A DNA stretch of 64,000 bases, from NCBI GenBank assembly GCA_044508265.1, contig JBIQIB010000002.1, positions 30,226 through 94,225 of the forward strand, read 5' to 3'. The position numbers and the translations under genes were made by a program. Within the stretch, counting starts at the first letter, position 1; the number at the start of each line of letters is the position of its first letter. Below the pieces are notes generated by a model. That model ran no database searches and was not told the DNA's origin. It worked only from the letters and a program-made list of their open reading frames with translations. Source of the stretch: JAEZDP01 sp044508265 (GTDB lineage: Bacteria > Acidobacteriota > Vicinamibacteria > Vicinamibacterales > Vicinamibacteraceae). This document shows positions 40,210-48,518 of this stretch, piece by piece.

Positions 40210-41223
40210 TCAGGCCTGCGCCTGGGCGATCTCACCAATCACCGCATCGGTGAACGCCGTGGTCGACGCGCTGCCGCCCAGGTCGGCCGTCAATGCGGTG
40301 CCGGCAACGAACACGCGGGTGAGCGCGCCGAAGATGGCGTCGGCGGCAGCCTGCTCGCCGAGGTGGCGCAGCATCATCAGCCCCGAGAGCAGCAGCGCCG
40401 TCGGATTGGCCTTGTCCTGCCCGGCAATGTCGGGGGCGCTGCCATGGACCGCCTCGAACACCGCGACGCGCTCGCCGATGTTCGCCCCCGGCACGACGCC
40501 CAGGCCGCCCACCAGGCCCGCCCCGATGTCGGAGACGATGTCGCCGTAGAGGTTGGGCAGCAGCAGGATGTCGAACTGCTCCGGCCGCATCACGAGCTGC
40601 ATGCAGGCGTTGTCGACGATCTTCTCCTCGTACGCCACGTCGGGGAAGTCGCGCGCGACGGCCCGTGTGCACTGGAGGAACAGGCCATCGGTCAGCTTCA
40701 TGATGTTGGCCTTGTGCACCGCCGTGACCTTGCGCCGTCCGTAGGTGCGCGCGTGCTCGAACGCGAAGCGCGCGATCCGCTGGCTGGCCGAGGCGGTGAT
40801 CACCTTCAGGCTCTCGACGACGCCCGGCGCCACCTGGTGCTCGAGCCCGGCATACAGGTCTTCGGTGTTCTCACGGACGATCACCAGGTCGACGTTCTCG
40901 AACCGGGACGGCACCGACGGCAGGTTCTTGACGGGACGCAGGTTGGCGTAGAGATCGAGCGTCTTGCGCAGGCCGACGTTCACGCTCGTGAAACCCTCGC
41001 CCACCGGCGTGGTGACGGGTCCCTTCAGCGCGACGCCGTTGGCGGTGATCGAGTCGAGCAGCCGCTGCGGCAAGGTGGCGCCGTGCAGGCGCACGGCCTC
41101 GAGGCCAGCCTCCTGGCGGTCCCACTCGATCGCGACGCCGGCAGCCTCGATGATCCGGACGACCGCGTCGGTGACCTCCGGCCCGATGCCATCGCCGGGG
41201 ATGAGTGTGACGCGGTGAGCCAT
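40210..41223 (-). CDS. NAD-type isocitrate dehydrogenase
   Basis: A 337-residue beta-decarboxylating dehydrogenase. TLIPGDGIGPEVTDAVV opens the chain; SVNVGLRKTLDLYANLRPVK is the isocitrate-binding Ser-Asn-Arg segment, IVRENTEDLYAGLEH the substrate helix, and VHKANIMKLTDGLF, YGDIVSDIGAGLVGGLG and EAVHGSAPDIAGQDKANPTAL complete the active site and cofactor region. Length and cofactor region are closest to NAD-dependent IDH; homoisocitrate dehydrogenase is less likely. A perfect TATAAT lies 8 bases upstream of the ATG. Confidence 0.88.
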   Translation of the reverse strand: MAHRVTLIPGDGIGPEVTDAVVRIIEAAGVAIEWDRQEAGLEAVRLHGATLPQRLLDSITANGVALKGPVTTPVGEGFTSVNVGLRKTLDLYANLRPVKNLPSVPSRFENVDLVIVRENTEDLYAGLEHQVAPGVVESLKVITASASQRIARFAFEHARTYGRRKVTAVHKANIMKLTDGLFLQCTRAVARDFPDVAYEEKIVDNACMQLVMRPEQFDILLLPNLYGDIVSDIGAGLVGGLGVVPGANIGERVAVFEAVHGSAPDIAGQDKANPTALLLSGLMMLRHLGEQAAADAIFGALTRVFVAGTALTADLGGSASTTAFTDAVIGEIAQAQA

Positions 41224-41231
41224 GCCGGGCC

Positions 41232-41239
41232 ATTATAGT
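41232..41239. promoter_or_regulatory. Perfect TATAAT -10 box of the isocitrate dehydrogenase operon
   Basis: TATAAT on the minus strand (41232-41237) ends 8 bases before the ATG at 41223, again with no Shine-Dalgarno sequence. On the plus strand TATAGT (41234-41239) faces the divergent gene. Confidence 0.6.
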
Positions 41240-41242
41240 GCG

Positions 41243-42676
41243 GTGCCTTCACCGGCCTGGCTGCCCTGGGCCACCCCTGCATTCCAGCAGGCGCAGCGCG
41301 CGCGACGCCCGGTGCTGCTGCTCATCGACACGGCATGGTCGTCCTCGAGCAGGCACGTCCGTGAGCACCTGTTGGCCCGCGAGGTCGTCGCCCGCCTCAT
41401 CCACGAGCGCTTCGTGCCCGTGCACGTGGACGCTGACTGGCGGCCAGACATCGCCGACCGTTACGGCCTCGGCGTGTGGCCGACGCTGCTGGCGCTCACG
41501 CCCGAAGGCCACGTGCTGGGCGGTGGCACCGGGCCGTGGCCCGACCTCGAGGCCTGGCTCGACCGCACGGCACGCCTCTTCGCGCTCCACGACGGGCGGC
41601 TGCCTGTGCCGCAGGCCTGCGAGCTTCCGGAGCCGGTGCCCGTGTCGCCCGCCGACGGGCTGGCCGAGGCCTGTGCCGCAGTGGCGGGAGCCGTCCGAGA
41701 CGAAGGCGCGTTCGGCGGAGACGACCAGCCGGTGCTGCAGCCCGTGGTGGCGGCGCTGGCGTGCGCGTCATGCGGCGTGCACGAGGAACTTGCCGATGCC
41801 GCGATTCGGACCGTCGACGGGCTGCTCGCGAGCCCGCGCTGGGACGCGGCGAGCGGCGTGTTGCGCTGCCGGGGCCCGCAGCCGTATGAGGCTGGCGAGC
41901 CGTTCGGCCGGCTCGACGACCAGGCCGAGTGGGTGCGGGTGCTGGCGTGTGCCTGTGCGTGCGAGGCGCGACCCGCCTGGCGTGCGGCACTCGAGCGCGC
42001 CGTGCATGGCCTCCTCACCGCGTTTACCCACCCGTCACGGCCCGCATGGATGGCGACCAGCGTGAACCACACGCCGCGCACGCCGGCATCGGACGGGCCC
42101 ATCTTCGTGGACGCGACGGCGCGCGCCTGTCGCGCCCTGTTTGCCGCGGCTGACGTGCTGGGGACGGCCGAGCCGGCATCCGCCGCGATCGCGGCGATCG
42201 AGCACGTCGTCCCGGCGGCCTACAGCAGGGGCTCCGGCCTCGCGCACGTGCTCACGCACCGACCGCACGGCCCGGCCCTGCTGGCCGACAGCGTGCTCGT
42301 CGCCCATGCGCTCGTTCTCGCGCAGGCATGGCGCGAGACGCCGGTCTATCGCGACCTCGCCGACGAGCTCGTCCGCAGCGCGCGCAGCCGGCTCACCTTG
42401 CCGTCCGGCGCGCTCACCGACAGGCGGGCCACGCTGGCCGGCGCCAACGGCGTCGGCCGGCTGGCGGATTCCTTCCGTCCGCTCGACGCGAACACCGACC
42501 TCGCGCGCCTCCTGCTGCACCTGCCGGTCGCCGACGCCGACGCCCGTCGCGAAGAGGCCTGCCGCATCCTCCGCGGTGTGCATGGCGAGGGGCGGTCGGC
42601 CCGCGGGTTCGCCGCGTCACTGGCGCTTGCGTGGGCGGCCGTCCTGGCGCCGGATCATCCCGTTTCCCTGTGGTAA
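41243..42676 (+). CDS. Thioredoxin-fold protein related to the DUF255/YyaL family
   Basis: A 477-residue protein. The N-terminal 110 residues resemble the thioredoxin-like head of YyaL/SSP411 (RRPVLLLIDTAWSSSSRHVREHLL, VHVDADWRPDIADRYGLGVWPTLLALTPEG), but the usual CHWC is replaced by SSSS, so the redox pair is lost. The rest is helical with partial alpha/alpha-barrel features (DGPIFVDATARACRALFAA; HGPALLADSVLVAHALVLA; SGALTDRR). It is shorter than the ~700-residue family norm. GTG at 41243 is chosen because the ATG at 41222 would overlap the divergent gene. Function unknown. Confidence 0.7.
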   Translation: MPSPAWLPWATPAFQQAQRARRPVLLLIDTAWSSSSRHVREHLLAREVVARLIHERFVPVHVDADWRPDIADRYGLGVWPTLLALTPEGHVLGGGTGPWPDLEAWLDRTARLFALHDGRLPVPQACELPEPVPVSPADGLAEACAAVAGAVRDEGAFGGDDQPVLQPVVAALACASCGVHEELADAAIRTVDGLLASPRWDAASGVLRCRGPQPYEAGEPFGRLDDQAEWVRVLACACACEARPAWRAALERAVHGLLTAFTHPSRPAWMATSVNHTPRTPASDGPIFVDATARACRALFAAADVLGTAEPASAAIAAIEHVVPAAYSRGSGLAHVLTHRPHGPALLADSVLVAHALVLAQAWRETPVYRDLADELVRSARSRLTLPSGALTDRRATLAGANGVGRLADSFRPLDANTDLARLLLHLPVADADARREEACRILRGVHGEGRSARGFAASLALAWAAVLAPDHPVSLW

Positions 42677-42690
42677 GCTGCTGTTTCTTC

Positions 42691-42695
42691 GGAGG
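42691..42695 (+). promoter_or_regulatory. GGAGG ribosome-binding site of the transketolase gene
   Basis: GGAGG ends 7 bases before the GTG at 42703 and decides that start; upstream TAAGCT (42674-42679) could be its -10 box, so this gene may have its own leadered transcript. Confidence 0.55.
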
Positions 42696-42702
42696 TTATC
42701 GC

Positions 42703-44580
42703 GTGACGTCGCCTGCCAGCCCCACAGTTTCAGCGCTCCACAACATCGCTACCCGCATGCGCATCGACTCGGTGCGCAGCACCACGGCGGCCGGCAGCGG
42801 ACATCCGTCCTCCTGCTGTTCCGCCGCGGACATCGTCGCGGCGCTCTTCTTCGGCGGGATGCGTTTCGATCCCGACAACCCCTCGCGACCCGACAACGAT
42901 CGGTTCGTGATGTCGAAGGGACACGCCGCGCCGCTCCTCTACGCCGCCTGGGCGGAGGTTGGCATCGTCTCGCGCGAGGCGACGCTGACCCTGCGTGAGT
43001 TCGACAGCGACCTCGAGGGCCACCCGACGCCGCGTCTGCCGTGGGTGGACGTCGCGACGGGCTCGCTCGGCCAGGGGCTGGCGGCGGGCGTGGGCATCGC
43101 GCTCAACGCGCGGCGCATCGGCTCGAGCTATCGCACGTACGTGCTGCTCGGCGACGGCGAGATGGCGGAAGGGTCGGTATGGGAGGCTGCGCAGAGCGCG
43201 CAGTTCCATCGGCTCGACAACCTCTGCGCGATCGTGGACGTCAACGGTCTCGGCCAGAGCCGCGCCACGCAGTTCGGCCACGACCTCGACGCCATCGGAC
43301 CGCGCTGGGCGGCCTTCGGCTGGCACACGGTGGAGATCGACGGCCACGACATCCAGGCCGTGCTCGACGCGCTCGACGAAGCGCGCGAGACCACCGGGCG
43401 GCCGACGGTCATCCTCGCGCGCACGCTCAAGGGCAAGGGCATCTCGCTGCTCGAGGCGAAGGACGGCTGGCACGGCAAGCCGCTCCGGAAGGGCGCCGAG
43501 GCCGACGCCGCGGTAGCCGAACTCGAAGCGCAGCTCGTGCCGGAGGACGGCAACGGACGGCCCGCCATCCCGATGCCCGACGGCGTCATCGAGCGGCCCG
43601 ATCCTGATCCGGAGTTCCGCGGCACCGTGGCGCCGCCCGAGTACGGTCCCGACGATCAGGTGGCAACGCGTGAGGCCTTCGGCACCGCGCTCGCGAAGCT
43701 TGGCGACGCCGATGCGCGTGTCGTGGCGCTCGACGGCGACGTGAAGAACTCGACCTTCAGCGACCGCTTCGAGGCGCGCCATCCCGAGCGTTTCTACCAG
43801 GCTTTCATCGCCGAGCAGGCGATGATCGGCATGGCGATGGGTCTCACCGCGCGCGGCGCGATAGCGTTCCCGTCCACGTTTGCCGCCTTCCTCACGCGCG
43901 GCGCCGACTTCATCCGGATGGCCGGCATCAGCCAGCTGGACGTCAAGTTCGCCGGCAGCCACGTCGGCGTGTCGATCGGCGAGGACGGCCCGTCGCAGAT
44001 GGCGCTCGAGGATCTCGCCATGATGCGCGCGGTGCCCGGGTGCGCCGTCCTTTATCCTGCCGATGCCGTCAGCGCGGAACGCCTCGTGGTCGAGGCGGCG
44101 TACCGGCCCGGCATGGCGTACATCCGCACCAGCCGCCCGAAGACGGCAATCCTGTACGGCGTGGACGAGACGTTCCCGATCGGCGGCAGCAAGGTGCTGC
44201 GCCGCAGCGACAAGGACGCGCTCACCGTCGTGACGGCGGGCGTCACCCTCCACGAGGCGTTGAAGGCGGCCGACGTGCTCGCGGGCGAGGGCATCGCCGT
44301 GCGCGTCATCGACGTGTACAGCGTCGCGCCGATCGACAAGGAGACCCTCCTCGCAGCCGGCCGTGAGACCGGGCTGCTGCTGACGGTGGAGGATCACTAC
44401 GCCGCGGGCGGCATCGGGGACGCCGTGAGCGAGGCGGTGTCGCCGGAGGGCATGCGGGTCGTCCGCGTCGCCGTGCGCGGCGTCCCGCGCAGCGGCACGC
44501 CCGAGCAGCTGCTCGAGGCCAACGGCCTCTCGGCCGACGCCATCGCCCGCACGATTCGCCGACACGTCGGCGAACGCTGA
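42703..44580 (+). CDS. tkt: Transketolase
   Basis: A 625-residue thiamine-diphosphate enzyme of the pentose phosphate pathway. N-terminal domain: RIDSVRSTTAAGSGHPSS with the conserved GHP His, FVMSKGHAAPLLYA, and the ThDP motif YVLLGDGEMAEGSVWEAAQ. Pyrimidine-binding domain: DQVATREAFGTAL, FYQAFIAEQAMIGMAMGL with the catalytic Glu, GEDGPSQMALEDLAMMRAVPG. C-terminal domain: TAGVTLHEALKAADVL, VIDVYSVAPID. Both halves, which are split in some archaea, are fused. Compared with E. coli TktA (about 660 residues) it is slightly short; it resembles the eukaryotic-like TKT type. Confidence 0.95.
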   Translation: MTSPASPTVSALHNIATRMRIDSVRSTTAAGSGHPSSCCSAADIVAALFFGGMRFDPDNPSRPDNDRFVMSKGHAAPLLYAAWAEVGIVSREATLTLREFDSDLEGHPTPRLPWVDVATGSLGQGLAAGVGIALNARRIGSSYRTYVLLGDGEMAEGSVWEAAQSAQFHRLDNLCAIVDVNGLGQSRATQFGHDLDAIGPRWAAFGWHTVEIDGHDIQAVLDALDEARETTGRPTVILARTLKGKGISLLEAKDGWHGKPLRKGAEADAAVAELEAQLVPEDGNGRPAIPMPDGVIERPDPDPEFRGTVAPPEYGPDDQVATREAFGTALAKLGDADARVVALDGDVKNSTFSDRFEARHPERFYQAFIAEQAMIGMAMGLTARGAIAFPSTFAAFLTRGADFIRMAGISQLDVKFAGSHVGVSIGEDGPSQMALEDLAMMRAVPGCAVLYPADAVSAERLVVEAAYRPGMAYIRTSRPKTAILYGVDETFPIGGSKVLRRSDKDALTVVTAGVTLHEALKAADVLAGEGIAVRVIDVYSVAPIDKETLLAAGRETGLLLTVEDHYAAGGIGDAVSEAVSPEGMRVVRVAVRGVPRSGTPEQLLEANGLSADAIARTIRRHVGER

Positions 44581-44609
44581 CCGGTTTCAGGAACGAGACC
44601 GCGAGACCC

Positions 44610-47594
44610 GTGTTCCTCCGCGTCACGCGCCATCCTCGACGTCTGGTGCTCGCCGCGGCGCTGGTCGTGGCGGGCACGTCCATCTCGACGCTGCACTCGC
44701 TGACGGCCGGCGCGGCCGCCGCGTCCGAGGGGGTCCGTGACCCGGCATGGTCGCCCGGCGGCGCCTCCATCGCGGTGACCATCCTCGACCGCGTGTACGT
44801 GATGGCGGCCGACGGCTCGGAGGCGCGCACGGTGGTCGCCTGGCCGGATGGTGTCGTCGCGATCGAACGCGATCCCGCGTGGGCCCACGACGGCCGGCGT
44901 CTCGCGTTTGCCGCAGACAGGGGCGACGGGTACGACCTGTATCTCGTGGACGCCGCCGGCGGCGCGCCCCGCCGCCTGACGGTGCTTGCCGGTGACGAGC
45001 GGTCGCCCTCCTGGACGCCCGACGGACGCATCGTCTTCGCCCATCGCATGGTCGACCAGTGGGACCTCGCGGTCATCAATGTCGACGGCATGCCCGACAC
45101 GGCGCCGCCCGCCGTACACCACCTGACGCGCACGCGCGACGATGAGCGGTATCCGTCTGTCTCGCCCGACGGCATGCTCGTGGCGTACGCGTCGTCGCAG
45201 CAGGACGCCCACGGACGCGACGACATCTGGGTGCGCCCGCTCGGCGGCATCGCCGCGCCGTTCGACGGCCGCGACGGCGACCTCGAGGCCGGGCACGACG
45301 CGCCGGTCAGCGCGGTCAGGGTGACGGCGACGCCCGGCCGCGAGAGTCATCCCGGATGGAGCCCGGACGGCCGGCGCCTGGTGTATGCGTCGCAGCTCGA
45401 CGGCCGCGGCAACGTCTGGGTGACGCCGCTGCCCGACCTCGAAGGCGAGCCGGCCGCGCGCCGCGACCTCGACGCCGGACCCGCGCCGGTCCTCGTGTCA
45501 CGGCAGGCTGCGGCCGCGGCGTGGTCGCCTGACGGGCGCACCCTGCTGCTCGCGGATCTCGCCGACCTCGACGCCGGCTACAATGGCGCCCCGCTGCGGG
45601 CGCCCGGCGACGCGCCGCCGCTCTACGCGCGCGGCGACGCGTACCGCCTGCGCACGCTGCCGGCCCCTCTGCCGCCGGACGCCGGCGAGCACGTCGTCGA
45701 GGCCGATGCCCGCCTCGCCGCGGCGCAATGGGGGCAGGCGTTCGACCGGACGTGGAGCCTGCTCCGCTCGCTGTATTACAGGACCGGCCGGAATGCCGAG
45801 GCGTGGGAAGCGCTGCGGGTCATCCACCGTCCGCGCGCCGCAGCCGCGACGTCCGCCGCCGAGTTCGAGCGTGCGGTGGACGACCTCATCGCGGACCAGC
45901 CCCTGGTGCACGCGCCCACCACGTCGTCGCGCGCCATCGTGGTGTCGGGCCACCAGCTCGCGAGCGAGATCGGACGTGACGTCCTCGTGCAGGGCGGCAA
46001 CGTCGTGGACGCAGCGGTGGCCGTCTCGTTCGCTCTCGGCGTGGCGGAACCGGACGCGTCGGGGATCGGCGGCGACGGCATGGCGCTCCTGCTCCTCGAG
46101 GGCATGGACGCTCCCGTCATCGTCGACTTCAAGGACCAGTCGCCGATCCACGCGACGCTCAACAACCCGGCCATCTTCCGTGACGGGCGGCTGGTGAGCG
46201 ACGGACCTGCGGCGGCGAACATTCCGGGCGTCGTGGCAGGCATGGACTACCTGCACCGGACGTACGGGTCGAAGCGCATCGCGTGGCGCCGCCTCGTCGA
46301 GCCCGCGGCCCGCCTCGCCGAGGAAGGCTTCGTGCTCGACGACAGCCTGCCCTCCACGATCCGAGAGGGCCGCTCGTTGTTCGAGCGCTATCCCGAGGCA
46401 CGCCGGCTGTTCCTGCCGGACGGCCGGGTGCCGCGCGCGGGGGAGCGCTTCGTCAATCGTGATCTCGGGACCACGCTGCATGCGATTGCGGCTGGCGGGG
46501 CCGACGCCTTCTATCGTGGCGACATCGCCCGGCGCATCGCCGAGGACATGGCGGCCAACGGCGGCGTCATCGGGCTCGAAGACCTCGCGCAGTACCACGT
46601 CGTCGAGCGCGCGCCGGTCATGGGACGCTACAGGCAATGGCGGGTGTTCGGGGCGCCGCCGCCCGTGCCCACCGGCACCGCGTTGATCGAGACGCTGCAG
46701 ATCCTCGGCAACTACCTGCCGCCTGCCGCCGGCCTGGTGCACCGCGACGCCGACTTCCTGCACCACGCCGTCGAGGCGTGGAAGGTGCGCGACCCGCTGC
46801 GCCGCGTGGCTGACCCAGCGTTGTGGCCCGTGGACGTGTCCACGCACCTCGAGGCGGGCCACGCGGAACGCCTGTTTGCCGAGATCGATCCCACCTCGGC
46901 CGGCCAGTTCCCTGAAGGCGCCGAGCTGCTGCCGGGGCAGGGCGACCGCCTCGGTCGCGGCACGACCGCCTTCGCCATCGCCGACGCGCGAGGCAACGCC
47001 ATCGTCGTCACGCAGACGCTCTCGACCTGGGGCGGGAGCTTCTATGTGTCGAAGGGCCTCGGCTTCCTGTACAACAACCACCTCCGCAGCTACAGGACGA
47101 CCCGCGGGGCCTACGGGCAGTTGCTGCCTCTGATGCGGTCGTCGAGCACCAGCGCGCCGACGATGCTCTGTGACGAGGTGAACGGCCGTCCGCGCGCCCG
47201 CTTCGTGGTGGGCGCCGCCGGCAACGCCTGGATTGGCGCGTCGGTCTACGGCGTCCTCCTGGCACACGTGGACGGCGGGCTCGGCGCGCAGGCGGCGATA
47301 GAGGCGCCGCGCTTCCTCGTCTCGCGCGATCCGGCCGATCCTGCGGGCCGGCGCGCGCGCGTGGTGATCGAGGACCGCTTCCCGGCGGCGCTGCTCGACA
47401 CGCTCGCCGCACGAGGACATCGCTTCTGGAAGATCGGGCGCAAGGGCGAACTCCGTTATGGCTACGCAGCCGCGATAGCGCTCGATCCGGACGCAGGGGT
47501 GCTGGAGGCCGGCGTCGAACCGCGGCGCTCGCATCATGCGTCGGTGGTTGGCCTGTCGTCGCCGACGCTCTTCTCCACGCCACTGCCCAGATGA
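44610..47594 (+). CDS. WD40/PD40 propeller fused to gamma-glutamyltranspeptidase
   Basis: A 994-residue exported protein. The signal-like N-terminus (RLVLAAALVVAGTSISTLHS) is followed by TolB-type PD40 propeller blades (about 45-340: DPAWSPGGASIAVTI, DPAWAHDGRRLAFAAD, SPSWTPDGRIVFAH, HPGWSPDGRRLVYAS). A GGT-type Ntn-hydrolase follows (about 440-985): VSGHQLASEIGRDVL, GNVVDAAVAVSFALGV, SGIGGDG, IPGVVAGMDYLH, and the processing site GRGTTAFAIAD with Thr785/Thr786 as nucleophile candidates. The usual TTHF has Ala for His. The combination suggests a periplasmic enzyme that hydrolyses gamma-glutamyl or related amides with a binding propeller. GTG start. Confidence 0.85.
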   Translation: MFLRVTRHPRRLVLAAALVVAGTSISTLHSLTAGAAAASEGVRDPAWSPGGASIAVTILDRVYVMAADGSEARTVVAWPDGVVAIERDPAWAHDGRRLAFAADRGDGYDLYLVDAAGGAPRRLTVLAGDERSPSWTPDGRIVFAHRMVDQWDLAVINVDGMPDTAPPAVHHLTRTRDDERYPSVSPDGMLVAYASSQQDAHGRDDIWVRPLGGIAAPFDGRDGDLEAGHDAPVSAVRVTATPGRESHPGWSPDGRRLVYASQLDGRGNVWVTPLPDLEGEPAARRDLDAGPAPVLVSRQAAAAAWSPDGRTLLLADLADLDAGYNGAPLRAPGDAPPLYARGDAYRLRTLPAPLPPDAGEHVVEADARLAAAQWGQAFDRTWSLLRSLYYRTGRNAEAWEALRVIHRPRAAAATSAAEFERAVDDLIADQPLVHAPTTSSRAIVVSGHQLASEIGRDVLVQGGNVVDAAVAVSFALGVAEPDASGIGGDGMALLLLEGMDAPVIVDFKDQSPIHATLNNPAIFRDGRLVSDGPAAANIPGVVAGMDYLHRTYGSKRIAWRRLVEPAARLAEEGFVLDDSLPSTIREGRSLFERYPEARRLFLPDGRVPRAGERFVNRDLGTTLHAIAAGGADAFYRGDIARRIAEDMAANGGVIGLEDLAQYHVVERAPVMGRYRQWRVFGAPPPVPTGTALIETLQILGNYLPPAAGLVHRDADFLHHAVEAWKVRDPLRRVADPALWPVDVSTHLEAGHAERLFAEIDPTSAGQFPEGAELLPGQGDRLGRGTTAFAIADARGNAIVVTQTLSTWGGSFYVSKGLGFLYNNHLRSYRTTRGAYGQLLPLMRSSSTSAPTMLCDEVNGRPRARFVVGAAGNAWIGASVYGVLLAHVDGGLGAQAAIEAPRFLVSRDPADPAGRRARVVIEDRFPAALLDTLAARGHRFWKIGRKGELRYGYAAAIALDPDAGVLEAGVEPRRSHHASVVGLSSPTLFSTPLPR

Positions 47595-47604
47595 GAGGCG
47601 AGCC

Positions 47605-48105
47605 ATGCGTTCACGTGCGTCCGAGCTGATCGATCAGTTGCACCGTGCCTTCGACGGCGAACCGTGGCACGGCCCGTCCATCTGCACATTGCTGCGATCG
47701 GTGTCGGCCGCCGAGGCCGAGGCCCGCCCGGTGCCTGGCGCGCACAGCATCGCCGAGATCACCGCGCACCTCGCCGCATGGACCGACGAGGTGACACGCC
47801 GGCTCGAGGGGATGCCGGCCGGGGAGCCACGCGAGGGCGACTGGCCGCCGTCGCGGGCCTCGACGCCAGCGGGCTGGGCGGCGATGACGCTCGGCTTCGC
47901 GAAGGCCGTCGCACGGCTCGAGGCGGTAGTGGCCGCCCTCCCGCCGTCGCGATGGGACCTGCCCGTCGCCGATGCGCGTCAGCCCGACGCCGAGCCCGTC
48001 ACGCACGCGCAGATGGTGCATGGAGTCATCCAGCACCTGGCCTATCACGGCGGACAGATCGCGCTGCTGCGCCGGGCAGGCGGCGCGGTTGCGGAGGGAG
48101 CATGA
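47605..48105 (+). CDS. DinB/DUF1572-family protein
   Basis: A 166-residue four-helix-bundle protein of the DinB superfamily, with an internal SIAEITAHLAAW and C-terminal GVIQHLAYHGGQIALLR; these His residues would form the metal site. Members include S-transferases that use bacillithiol or mycothiol; the partner thiol here is unknown. Its stop overlaps the start of the OsmC gene (ATGA), so the two probably act together in thiol or peroxide metabolism. Confidence 0.85.
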   Translation: MRSRASELIDQLHRAFDGEPWHGPSICTLLRSVSAAEAEARPVPGAHSIAEITAHLAAWTDEVTRRLEGMPAGEPREGDWPPSRASTPAGWAAMTLGFAKAVARLEAVVAALPPSRWDLPVADARQPDAEPVTHAQMVHGVIQHLAYHGGQIALLRRAGGAVAEGA

Positions 48106-48497
48106 GTCAGCGGACGCTCACGGCCACGCTCGGGCGGAAGGGCTACACGACGGTCATGACGGCGCGCGGCCATACGCTGGTGGCCGACGAACCGCTCGAA
48201 ATCGGCGGCACCGACGTGTCGGCGAGCCCTTACGAGTACCTGATGGCGGCGCTGGCGTCGTGCACGGCCATCACGCTGCGGATGTATGCCGACCGCAAGG
48301 CGTGGCCGCTCGAAGGTGTGGACGTGCGCATCGACATGACCGGCGGAAGGTTGCCGGCCATCACCCGGCACGTGACGCTTCGCGGCCCGCTCGACGATGC
48401 CCAGCGTGCCCGGCTCCACGAGATCGCCGACCGCTGCCCCGTGTCGCGGATGCTCAAGGAAGGCGTCTCGATTACTCCCGCCACCGACACCGACTGA
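48102..48497 (+). CDS. OsmC/Ohr-family peroxiredoxin-like protein
   Basis: A 131-residue OsmC-family protein that reduces organic peroxides through two cysteines. The first lies in AALASCTAITLRMYADRK, the second in IADRCPVSRML. The lead-in VADEPLEIGGTDVSASPYEYL is the family hallmark. It is coupled to the DinB-like gene. It is convergent with the acyl-AMP ligase, 21 bases apart. Confidence 0.92.
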   Translation: MSQRTLTATLGRKGYTTVMTARGHTLVADEPLEIGGTDVSASPYEYLMAALASCTAITLRMYADRKAWPLEGVDVRIDMTGGRLPAITRHVTLRGPLDDAQRARLHEIADRCPVSRMLKEGVSITPATDTD

Positions 48498-48518
48498 ACG
48501 CCTCGATACCTGGGCGCG

